Under the pieces are notes generated by a model. The model was not told the DNA's origin, searched no databases, and saw nothing but the letters and a program-made list of their open reading frames with translations. Shown piece by piece: positions 12,101 to 21,900 of a stretch of 64,000 nucleotides of DNA. Position numbers and translations under genes: made by a program. This DNA comes from Siphlonurus alternatus (Eukaryota > Arthropoda > Insecta > Ephemeroptera > Siphlonuridae). Where the stretch lies: assembly GCA_949825025.1 (NCBI GenBank), contig OX463781.1, positions 21,511,630 to 21,575,629 of the forward strand, in the 5' to 3' direction. The number at the start of each line of letters is the position of its first letter. Positions within the stretch are counted from its first letter, which is position 1.

Positions 12101-15100
12101 GTACTTCTCAATGAAGAATTAAGAAATAAAGATTTAAAGAGTGATAGCGTTTTCTTTAAAATACTGTAAGCTGAATGTGAGCTGAATGCTTATATGAAAT
12201 AAATTCTGTTAAAATTCAAACTAAAGGTAATTTTACTAGGCATTTTAGCCAAGATAATCTTGATTATTTTCATAGAATTTTACTAAAAGAAAATTGGTCT
12301 GATATTTTAAATTCGAGTGTTGATTCTAATACAAAATGGCAGCTTTTTCTTGATATTTTCAATTATCATTTTAATGAAGCTTTTCCAAAGCAAAATAAAA
12401 AGAATAAAGTTAACAATAATAGTAAACCACCATGGATTTTAAAAAATCCTCAAATTGAACTTGATAGCATTCGTTTGAAAGAGTTGCATAAGGCCTCTAA
12501 ACTTGATAAATCTTTGAATCAACAATATAAACATGAACTAACTAGACACAGATCAAACATAAGTAAAGCTATTAAAACAGATAATGAGGATCACATAAAT
12601 AAGGCAGCAAATAAAATTAAAGCTGCATGGGAAATTATATCCCGGAGTTGTAATGTCAAACCTCCTAAAAATATAGCAATTACAGAATTATTGATTGAAA
12701 ACGATATTGTAACTGAACCTATTGAAATTTGTAACCATTTCAATAATTTTTTTGTTAACAAAGTAAATTTTATGGTCCATGATGAATTTTTAATTGATTC
12801 TGTTTCGTATGATTTTGACAACTTTACACAATTTGAAAATCATCCATTTACTTTTCACCCCATTTCGTTTGATTCAATGCTAAATAATATAAAATCACTA
12901 CCTAATAAAAATACTGCAGGCCCAGATGAGGTTCCATATAAGGTAGTAAAATACTGCGGACCATTACTAGCAGTGCCATTGGCATATTTAATTAACGAAT
13001 CTATATCTGAAGGTGAATATCCTAAAGTGCTAAAGATGTCAAAAGTTTTCCCATTGTTGAAAAAAGGTTCTAAACTGGATATTAATAATTATCGTTCCAT
13101 TTCATCAGTTTCTGTGTTCGGTAAATTATTTGAAAAATCATTGGATGATCAAATTACTGAACATAGATATAATAATGGGCTTATTTCAGACAGTCAACAT
13201 GGGTTTATTAAAAATAAATCTACAATAACTGCTACTTTTGCTTTGTTAAAATTAGTATATAAATGTATTGATAGCAAAAAATATTGCCTTGCAATTTTTT
13301 TTGATTTTGCTAAAGCATTTGATAGTATTGATAAAAATATAGTAATAAAGAAGTTAGCTGATTTAGGATGTAATTTAAAGAGTTTAAAATTGTTTCATTC
13401 TTACATGTCAGAGCGCTATCAATTTGTTCAAATTAATGGTGACAAATCTGATATTTTGCCCGTCACCCTCGGCGTTCCACAAGGGGGTAAAATTTCCACT
13501 ACACTCTTTGGTATTGGGATTAACGACCTGCCTGAGCATGTAGATGCTGAAGTAATAAAATATGCAGATGACACTACGGCATTTGTTTCTGCTGATACAG
13601 AGGAGGAGTTGATTCAGTTAGCTAATAAAGTTGTTAAGGATGTTCAAGACTACTGTACTGAGAATAGACTTATGTTAAATAAGGATAAAACTGTGTTTAT
13701 ACAGTTTCATTCTCCCCGGTCACCTCCTGATAAGTCTTATTTGATTAAAATTTTGAATACCCCAATTAAAAGGGTACCTTGTGCGAAATTTTTAGGGATC
13801 CATATTAATGAAACTTTAGACTGGACAACTCATGTGAATGAAATATGTAAAAGAATTAATTGGGCAAATTTTGTTTTGTATACATTGCGTGATCATGTAT
13901 CTCAAAAAACTTTATTCACTGTATATTATTCTTATGTGTATCCTCATTTGGCTTATGGACTAATTTTTTTTGGTAGTTATTCCACTCATTTGAATAGACT
14001 CTTCATCTTGCAAAAACGTGCTTTGCGTACTATTCTTCATTTTAAGAAGACAGATACTTGTGTCTCACATTTTAGGGTGAATAATGTTTTAACTTTACCT
14101 TCAATGTACATTTTAAATTGTTGTGTATTTAAGCGCAAGTATCCTGAATTGTACACATGTAATGTTGATACTCATTTGTATAATACAAGAAACAAAGATA
14201 AAGTTACTACAGAAAGACATAACTCTGCTCAGTTCGAGAAAAGTTCTTTTTATCAAACTGCAAAAATTTATGATTTCTTGCCAAATAGTATCAAAAATAT
14301 TGAAAGTGACGTTGTTTTTAAAAAAAGTTTAAAAAAAATATTGATTGAAAAAGAGTTCTATTCAGTGAAATCATATTTTAGTAACAAAATTAGTGAAAGT
14401 GTTATGATTAATGTACCTGTTAATAATTGATTTTTTATTATTGTATTTATAAATGGTTAAAATTTATATCGATTATGCAATGTTTTATGTTTTGTTTTCA
14501 GTGTCTGACGTGAACCATGTTGTATGTACAACCAGTTGTTCCAAAATAAAAAATAAAATAAATAAAAATAAAATAAAATGCAAATTTTTGAGGCAATCAC
14601 GATGTACATTTCTCGCCTCTGAAAAGTTCCCTTCTGCAGCCTTGTTGATCACCATGCCGTGTTGTGTTATATTTACTGAGCATGGTGATCAACAAGGCTG
14701 CAGAAGGGAACTTTTCAGAGACAAGGAGTGTTCTAGCAGCGTACTAGCTTGTTGGTTGCTCCCACAGGCGCTCGGCAACCATGAATTCGATGACGGCGTG
14801 GCGGGTGCAGAGCCGTACATGGCCGGTCTTGAGAGTCCGTTAGTGGCCGCCAACATGGACGCCAGCGACGAGCCCAGCCTGCAGGGCAAGTTCGAGTCTT
14901 CCAAGGTGCTGGAGATCGGAGGACGAAAAGTTGGCGTCATCGGCTGCATCTCCAAGTACACCCATGTGAGTAAAACTACAGACTAAGGTGGCAGCAGCGT
15001 CGATTTGTTCATGGCATCAGGCTTAATTGCATAGCCTATAAATATGAATTTATTTTTAAATATCACCTATTTAACAAACTTAATTAAAAATCATGATATT

Positions 15101-17786
15101 TTAATTTAAAATATAAATGAACTAAAATGTTACTTCAGGAAATAGCAAACACAGGTAAACTGAAGTTCTTGGACGAAGTGGAGATGGTGGGTGCTGAGGC
15201 CACCAGGCTGCGTGCTGAGGGCATTGGCATCATCGTCCTGCTGAGCCACAGTGGGTACGACGTGGACAAACGCATGGCCCTCGAAGTACCTGAACTAGAT
15301 GTCATCGTCGGTGCTCACTCGCACACTTTCCTCTACACAGGTGAGAGAAATTTCTTCCACAAGTTGATCGGATAAAGAAATTGCTATGTTTTTAATTATG
15401 AAATCATTATTACTCTAATGAATTAAGAAAACTTACTACGTAATATTACGTTCAAAATTACAAGTTGATAAAAATTAAAGTACTGTAATAACCATCTTTC
15501 ACAATAAATCAGCCCTCATAGGAAAATATTGTATGATAAATTCGGAGGAAGCTCAGACAAAGGTACTTTAATTTAGAATATAAATTTTATTATAAAATAT
15601 AATATATAGTTTCTTGATGTGATTTATAATTTAGTGCAAATAATATTAAGATTTCCTCCATGTTCATATTAATTACCACGCAAGATTCTCAAAATATTAA
15701 TAAAATATAATGTACATAAATTGTCGTATTACAGGCACCCCTCCGTCAATTGAGACTCGTGTGAAGGAGGAGGATGTATACCCTACTGTGGTGACGCAGG
15801 AGAGTGGGCGGCGGGTGCTCATCGTGCAAGCGTACTGCTACACCAAGTACGTGGGCGTGCTGAAGCTCAAGTTTGACGAGGCGGGCGAGGTCGTCTCCTG
15901 GGAGGGTAACCCTGTCCTCATGGACAGCTCCGTGGTGGAAGGTACCATGACATGAACAAGCCTGGTAGAACGGAGACTCAGGTACTATATTTGCAGACCC
16001 TGACACCAAGGTAGCACTGCAGCCCTGGGTAGATGAAGCTAACGTAATTGGATTGCGCACCGTCGGGACAACAGCCGTGTTTCTGGACAGCAATAAATGC
16101 TATAGAGGCGAATGCAATATCGGTAGTTTCATTGCTGATGCAATGGTCGCAGAGGTAGTTATTAATAAACTTCTAGTTCTTTATATAATAATAATTGTAT
16201 CGATTTGAGTCACCCTTACAGTGTGTTTCAATTAATCTAACTTCTCTATCACAGCATGTTTCCACCGATCTCGCTGATGGATGGACGGGAGCTGCGATCG
16301 CCATGATAAACCCCGGAGGTCTGCGGGCCTCCCTCGGAGAGTCTCCCAGTAAGTACCTCTAACCTTGTTCTCTCCCCATCACCTCTGCTCGAGGCTAACA
16401 AGCTTGTGGTTGCAGACATCACGTACAGCGATTTGGTGAACTCACAACCGTTCGCTAACTCCATCGATACGATCGAACTACAGGGCAAGGACATTCTGGA
16501 GATCCTCGAAATGTCCGTGTCTCGGCCAAAAAGAAGCTATCGTGACTTTACGCAGGGCAAGGGTTGCATGCAAGTGTCCGGTAAGTATAGTAAAATTATA
16601 AAGATGAATTCAGGATAAAAATAATATTGATTTATATGATTTATAACAGATTATGTTTATAGTTTATAAAATAATTGCTCTTCTATTCCTTAAATCTGTA
16701 CAAAACTATGAAAAAAATTGGTTGCATTGTATAAGCTTATAAAAAAAACTCATTCAAACAAAAACTATATTTTTTAAAGGCAGTGAGACAAATTATTTTA
16801 TTTAATATTTAATTTAACTTGCAGGTATCCAGGTGACTTACAACTTCAGCAACCCAGCAGGCGCGAGGTTAGTCGAGGCCGAGACTCTCTTGCGGTGCGC
16901 ACGGTGTCGTGTGCCGGAACTTAAACCCGTGGAGCCCGAGGAGTGGTACAACGTCGTCATGCCCTCCTACCTCAGCAAAGGAGGTAGTGGATTTACCCTC
17001 ATCCCAGAGAGAGGGCGCAACAAGGTGGTCGGTAAGTGTCGCCAGCATTAACATAATATATATTACTTTTGTAATTGTTATGAAAGTATTTTACGAGGTA
17101 GCTTCAGGAAGAGGGAGAGCTAGGGCATCAAATCTGGTCTATTAATATAAAGTCAGTGTTAACTGTTTATAAAAGGTGTAGAAGAATCATCTATACCATG
17201 CACGTGCATGTTTAGATGCAAAATGTTAAGGGGACTCGTACCCTCTTCCTCCCGCTCTAGACCCATCCTTATATTTTTTAATTTATTGTTAAAATTGTGT
17301 GTTAGTTCAGGTTCATGAAGGGCCGGGAAGTTAAATTCAATCACTTGTGACCAGTACCCTACAACAGGGTTCAGTTTAGTAAAATAATAATAATAAAATA
17401 AATAAATTACATTCTTCTTTGCATCTAATTGGTAATCAAAGGCAAATTCAACAATTGCAACTATCATTGTATTTCATTCAATTTATCCCTAAATGGCATA
17501 TTGTGCTAATGCTAATACCATGGCATATTTCATTATTTAGTGATTTCTCTGTTGATAGTTATATTCTCCAATAAATGAGATAAAAGTAGCGAACATGTTA
17601 AATTACAGTCAAACGTATATTTTTATTATATTTTCACTTTTTTAGGTCCTTGCATGTTTTCTCCTTGATTTCTTATTTTCAATTGGGTCTGCAGGTCTCA
17701 CGGACGTGGACGTGTACGCGAAATACATCGCCAGGGAGAGTCCCATTATGCAAGGTGTGGACGGAAGAATAAAAATCATTGTTTAA
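4636..17786 (+). CDS. NT5E: Secreted 5'-nucleotidase/apyrase (CD73 family), tandem copy 1
   Basis: Ten exons: 4636-4807, 10982-11157, 14768-14965, 15139-15340, 15735-15941, 15997-16154, 16255-16348, 16416-16580, 16825-17031 and 17695-17786, giving 556 residues, normal for the family. The enzyme removes phosphate from extracellular nucleotides. An N-terminal hydrophobic signal peptide is followed by the metallophosphoesterase domain: IHINDFH, NGGDS, GNHEFDDG, LSHSGYD and GAHSHTF carry the metal ligands and the His-Asp dyad. The C-terminal substrate domain has NPGGLR, the QPF aromatic and the YNVVMPSYLSKGGSGF loop. In vertebrate CD73 that loop reads NFLANGGDGF; here Phe becomes Tyr and the ribose-contacting Asp becomes Ser. 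The protein stops right after GRIKIIV, with no GPI-anchor tail, so it is probably secreted. Introns 1 and 2 are filled with mobile elements. Confidence 0.93.
5324..5877. mobile_element. TIR/foldback MITE in intron 1 of copy 1
   Basis: The ends ATAATGGGGAATTCTC and GAGAATTCCCCATTAT are inverted copies. Inside, GTGACGTAGAAACT near 5500 pairs with AGTTTCTACGTCAC near 5715, so pairing extends inward and the element looks like a decayed hairpin. No transposase frame is visible. Non-autonomous DNA element. Confidence 0.75.
6138..6169. repeat. (TA)n microsatellite
   Basis: About 16 TA units. Confidence 0.95.
6429..10290. mobile_element. Giant near-perfect palindrome (foldback element) of about 3.86 kb, bounded by TTAA
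   Basis: The two arms, each about 1.9 kb, are inverted copies of each other and look almost identical wherever I compared them (for example near 6490/10230, 6600/10110, 7300/9420, 7740/8970 and 8300/8420). The centre is a spacer of a few dozen bases near 8345-8390. The outer ends read TTAAAGGGGGTGTGAC and GTCACACCCCCTTTAA, and symmetry stops just outside the TTAA. No transposase frame is visible; the mirrored ORFs at 8096-8302 (-) and 8412-8702 (+) are the same sequence read from the two arms. It lies inside intron 1 of 5'-nucleotidase copy 1. Each arm carries one TGACGTCA (6550 and 10162). Confidence 0.9.
11452..11606. mobile_element. Short hairpin MITE in intron 2 of copy 1
   Basis: GGGCGCGATTCACGAAGCAG at the left end is the near-exact inverse of CTGCTTCGTGAATCGCACCC at the right end. 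Pairing continues through TTTCTAACCACGTTTAGCTT against AAGCTAAACGTGGTTAGAAA, leaving a small loop. About 155 bp, non-coding. Confidence 0.88.
12181..14430 (+). CDS. Reverse transcriptase of a non-LTR retrotransposon (Jockey/CR1-like), 5' truncated
   Basis: An open frame runs without a stop from 12181 to TGA, with the first ATG-type start only near 12475. It encodes the linker and RT domain of a LINE ORF2. RT signatures are NTAGPDEVP (fingers), SDSQHGFIKNKST, motif A FFDFAKAFDS, motif B GVPQGGKIS, motif C KYADD, and the thumb motif KFLGIHI. The apurinic-type endonuclease expected upstream is missing, so this copy is 5' truncated and cannot move by itself. The RT frame is nonetheless intact, which suggests a recent insertion. 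A short 3' UTR ends in a tail of AAAAT/AAATA repeats at about 14545-14580. The element lies in the sense orientation in intron 2 of 5'-nucleotidase copy 1. The clade assignment is by motif only. Confidence 0.92.
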   Translation, partial: AECLYEINSVKIQTKGNFTRHFSQDNLDYFHRILLKENWSDILNSSVDSNTKWQLFLDIFNYHFNEAFPKQNKKNKVNNNSKPPWILKNPQIELDSIRLKELHKASKLDKSLNQQYKHELTRHRSNISKAIKTDNEDHINKAANKIKAAWEIISRSCNVKPPKNIAITELLIENDIVTEPIEICNHFNNFFVNKVNFMVHDEFLIDSVSYDFDNFTQFENHPFTFHPISFDSMLNNIKSLPNKNTAGPDEVPYKVVKYCGPLLAVPLAYLINESISEGEYPKVLKMSKVFPLLKKGSKLDINNYRSISSVSVFGKLFEKSLDDQITEHRYNNGLISDSQHGFIKNKSTITATFALLKLVYKCIDSKKYCLAIFFDFAKAFDSIDKNIVIKKLADLGCNLKSLKLFHSYMSERYQFVQINGDKSDILPVTLGVPQGGKISTTLFGIGINDLPEHVDAEVIKYADDTTAFVSADTEEELIQLANKVVKDVQDYCTENRLMLNKDKTVFIQFHSPRSPPDKSYLIKILNTPIKRVPCAKFLGIHINETLDWTTHVNEICKRINWANFVLYTLRDHVSQKTLFTVYYSYVYPHLAYGLIFFGSYSTHLNRLFILQKRALRTILHFKKTDTCVSHFRVNNVLTLPSMYILNCCVFKRKYPELYTCNVDTHLYNTRNKDKVTTERHNSAQFEKSSFYQTAKIYDFLPNSIKNIESDVVFKKSLKKILIEKEFYSVKSYFSNKISESVMINVPVNN
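14545..14580 (+). repeat. A-rich 3' tail of the LINE in copy 1 intron 2
   Basis: Runs of AAAATAAAAT-type repeats after the RT gene, as expected for the 3' end of a target-primed non-LTR insertion. Confidence 0.65.
14617..14720. mobile_element. 100-bp hairpin MITE immediately upstream of exon 3 of copy 1
   Basis: CTCTGAAAAGTTCCCTTCTG pairs with CAGAAGGGAACTTTTCAGAG, and the pairing continues through GCAGCCTTGTTGATCACCATG to a small loop. A second member of the family is at 35037-35150. The element ends 47 bases before the exon 3 splice acceptor, so the branch-point region is close to transposon sequence. Confidence 0.88.
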
Positions 17787-17793
17787 CATTTAA

Positions 17794-17799
17794 AATAAA
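17794..17799 (+). terminator. Poly(A) signal candidate of 5'-nucleotidase copy 1
   Basis: AATAAA eight bases after the TAA stop. A second GAAATAAAAG follows about 25 bases later and would give a more usual UTR length. Confidence 0.4.
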
Positions 17800-18885
17800 C
17801 CTTGCAACAGTGCAATTTTCTGAAATAAAAGTTATTGTCGTCTCTTCTTTATTTTTTTTTTACATTATTATCATATATTATATATATCCTATCAAAAGTT
17901 GACCGATTAATTTAACTCTATTTTTGTAACACATTGTAATCAAGGGGGAAATGCTTTTTTAAAAAATAACTAATAATAATTGTTTATTGGGTTAAAAAAT
18001 ACATAGTTTGGAGGGAAAACTAATGAAATCATTACATTCTATTATGAAAATTTGATGTATTTTTTTTTTTTAAATAAACATTGAAAATTATAATTCGAAA
18101 GGTTAATATAGAACACAGGAGTAAAAAAATACTGAAAACATAAATTTTTTATTGATAAAATTTTATATGAGTATACTTCTTACTATTTCAGTGCATTTTG
18201 CTGCTGCAATATATAAATTTTTATTTTGTTTTACACTTTCCTTAACGCAAAAAGTTAACATCACAATAAGTGTAAACCAGCCCATTATGAAAGATGAAAA
18301 ATTAATTATTTATAGGCACTTGCGTGGTTTTAAGTTTGTAAGACAAAACAGTAACCTATATAGTAGATACATTTAAAAAAAATTAAGACTTATTTAAACA
18401 TTCTGAAATAAAAAGCAATAACAACAAAAACTCTTCTTGTTTTGTTCCTGTAATTTTTGTTTTCAAGGACGTTACATCAGGCATGATTTTTCTTTAGCAT
18501 GATGCTTTTTTAAGTTCACTAGTTCACTAGTAGTATAACTAGTACAAAATATTATTTAAACTTAAATTGTAAAAAATCTGCAATCGTTCTATTTTTTGTA
18601 CACTTTTGACAAGAATTTATCGTTTTATCTATATTTTGTATGATGAAATAAATATACTCATGATCGATTATGATACGTTGAATAGTAGATTAAATTGTTT
18701 TCACAAGACATCGTGATAGTTATCTCTATTTTTTTTATCAAACCACAATTGAATACAAGATTCCACTTATTAACTTTAGCTTCACCAAGCCGAATACTCC
18801 AAAACCCTAACTTGGTGCATTGTTTATATTTTCCTACATTACATAATATAATAGTCAACCGTAGTGCATGTAATTCTAATTAATT
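17800..18885. other. Spacer between the two 5'-nucleotidase genes
   Basis: About 1.1 kb of AT-rich DNA without a convincing coding pattern or an inverted repeat that I could see. Confidence 0.5.
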
Positions 18886-18918
18886 AAAAATAAATTATTC
18901 TCTTATCAAGTTATCAGT
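18886..18918 (+). promoter_or_regulatory. Candidate core promoter of 5'-nucleotidase copy 2 (A/T box plus TCAGT initiator)
   Basis: AAAAATAAAT lies 30 bases before the A of TCAGT (18914-18918). The initiator sits in ATCAGTTG, close to the GTCAGTTG found before copy 1, so the two genes may keep a related promoter. The start codon is about 80 bases downstream. Inference from motif and spacing only. Confidence 0.35.
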
Positions 18919-18998
18919 TGCTACTCTAAAGATAAAGAATATGTGATAACTTTGCTACGTAGCAAGAGGCTGCCTGAAGGCTTAAGCAAACGATCGCA

Positions 18999-21900
18999 AT
19001 GAGAAGGTTCTTGTTAGTACTCACCTGCTTCCTGACCTGTGCCCTGAGGGAGGGTCAGGGTCAGGAGTTCGACCTGTCTATCATCCACGTGAACGACATC
19101 CACGCGCACTACGAGCCCGTCAGCGTGACCACTGGAACCTGCAAGGATGGAGAAAATGAGCAGGGTGAGACATAAGCGATTATAATGTGTAGTTGAAAAC
19201 TCGTCAAAGACTATGTGACATTGAAAAATTAGTTGTACAGTACAGAAATGTATAAATCACGAATCCAGAGGGAGTCGAGGTTGGAGGCTGATTTCTCCAA
19301 ACATTTTGGATTTTGGTGTTATAATGCCTTCTCCCACTCCTTTTCATATTTTTAACATTATCCTCTATAGTCCCAGTTAATGCCATAGAATTATTTTTGT
19401 TCTGTATCCGCAGTTCCCGATGTTTAAACGCAACGTTATTTTGTTGTTATCTTTTGAGTTCAATAGAGACATAACTGCGTTGTGTATACGTGATATATTA
19501 TAATAATTTTAGTAATAAAGAATGGGACAGAGCTCTTGCTGTATCACAAATATGCTATCACATTTATTTTCATCATTTACAACTAAAATGTGTCTTTACT
19601 GCTGATCATACGACAACATATATGTCGTTAGACAACACTTTCAGCACCAAAATTGAGCTCCAAATTTTAACCTGACCCCTGACCCTACTGTATATGCAAC
19701 ACCCTAAACTTAAATGGTGAACAAATTGTCTAAACTTTTTTAAAAGTGAAGGAGCAAGACGCAGGCCAGGGTCAGTGTGGAATTAAGGAAAAGGACCGGT
19801 AAGTGAACGGTCCTTTAATTTGACCTGGCATGACCGGAAGAGAAAGCCAGCCATTTTTGTTAAACTAAATTTGAATTTTTATTAAGTTGTGTGACATACG
19901 TATGTTAAGAATACGTCAATGCACAATTCATAATACAATCTTACATAATAAATACACAATAAAATTATAAAATCAATACAATTAATACAGCTATCCATAT
20001 AAGATACAGTACAATCCTGTATGTTATATACAGTATTATATAAGATGTACTTTTTATAATTTTATTATTTATGTGCATTTATATAAACTATATGATAACT
20101 ATATGAATAAATTGTTTATAACTTGTTCGTGCATAAGTCTCATATGTATTTATGCACTTAATTAAAAAATTGATATTGTGGATAAATAGCAACCCAAAAT
20201 AAGAAAGAAGGGCTAATTATTAATTACATCATGATAAATATGAACAAGATCAAGCAAGAAATTCCCGTGGTAGACTGGGTGAGAATAGTTTATACTTTTA
20301 AAGTCAGCCGCTGTCACCATATCACACTCTTATCGTCTCAGGTGACGTCAACGTGTTGTGTTTTAGGAGCACATTTGATTGGCTAGCTGCATGCTATAAA
20401 TTAAGCAATTATATAGAGCCAGTGATGTATTCATTATTTTCAACCTTATACAAATACATTATAAAGTAAACAATTAAATGCTATAAGATTAAATTTATTA
20501 CTCACTGCATGACTAACATTAATTTTGTAATCTAATTAAATTAATTAGATTACATTTTTCATTCACTTAGCAAAATGGAACGTCAACATATTTTTACCTA
20601 TTGGTGCACATTCCAGTGCAAAGCAGCAACAGAGGCTCACAGGTAGAACGGACGAGCCAGTGAGATTGATTCGATGTATACTATTTACCATAGCTAACCA
20701 GAATCTCTCTACACTAGCATTCACATTTAACTTAGTTATGGTCGGAATTGCTCGGGAGTCATTCGGCTTAGCTCGGTCAGTAATGTCCTTCATTACAAAC
20801 AGGCTGCCAATGACTGAGAGCGTTACAAACACGATCATAACCATAAATTAAATGTGACGGCTAGTGTACTGTACGTACCCTATATACGTCCATGTCAATC
20901 AAAAATGGTGGTGATACTCCTGACAGTTATGCAACTTGCTGAACATTCATACATGTAACGTAAATTGATGCGGCACAGGGTGAGAAGATATTTCCCTTTC
21001 AATCTCCTGAATTAAATCGATGGAGTATGGTTCAGAGAAAAATATATTTTTTCCTTGACTGCTCTTTATGGTATCGTGGTATTCCCTACCCCCACCTTTC
21101 CGGATGACAAAGAAACAAACACCTCTGACATTTTTTTTTTTCATTAAACGAGAAAGGTTATTACAGTAGTCTTTATTACACGCGTATTATTTACCAGGTC
21201 TTTGCTACGGAGGTATCGCCCGTCTCGTCACTGCGATTAGAGACTTGAAGGAAAGTCTGCCCAACCCACTGCTGCTGAACGGAGGTGACAGTTTCCAGGG
21301 CACACTTCTATACTCGCTCTTCAAATGGAATATCACCGTGGATTTCATGAACCGCATCCCCTTCGACGTCACGGTAAATATGAGAGAACGATATTATATA
21401 GGAGGATAGTAGCTCTTCGGTCATAATCCTAAAGTTAAATTTGCACTTAATAACATTTAAGTATATATATTATATAGAAATAGTGTAATTACTAAAATAT
21501 AAAGCACGATAATAGAGAAATTGCTCCTCCTTTCTGTGTCTGGGTAACCCTTTAGTGACACACATAAAATTCTAATAACAGATCGTAATTTTGTTATAGA
21601 ACAACAATATGTTTTGTGATATTCTGTTATCTCGAGCAAGCTGCATGCATGCAAAAACCAGAACTAAAACACTATATTAAATTTAAAGAAAAATATAATA
21701 AATAATAACATTTTGCCATATTTAAAAAAAAAAAAAAAGTTCTGCAATGCATGTTGTTTATTGTTCCGATCGATCGACAGGCGCTCGGCAACCACGAGTT
21801 CGACGATGGCGTGGAGGGTGCAGAGCCGTACATGGCCGGTCTTGAGAGTCCGCTCGTGGCTGCCAACATGGACGCCAGTGACGAGCCCAGCCTGCAGGGC

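Larger units (their letters stand above)
19165..21197 (+). other. Intron 1 of copy 2, mostly featureless
   Basis: Two kilobases of AT-rich intron. It contains a promoter-like cluster (20340-20400) and an antisense open frame (20563-20844), listed separately. No clear transposon ends were found here. Confidence 0.5.
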
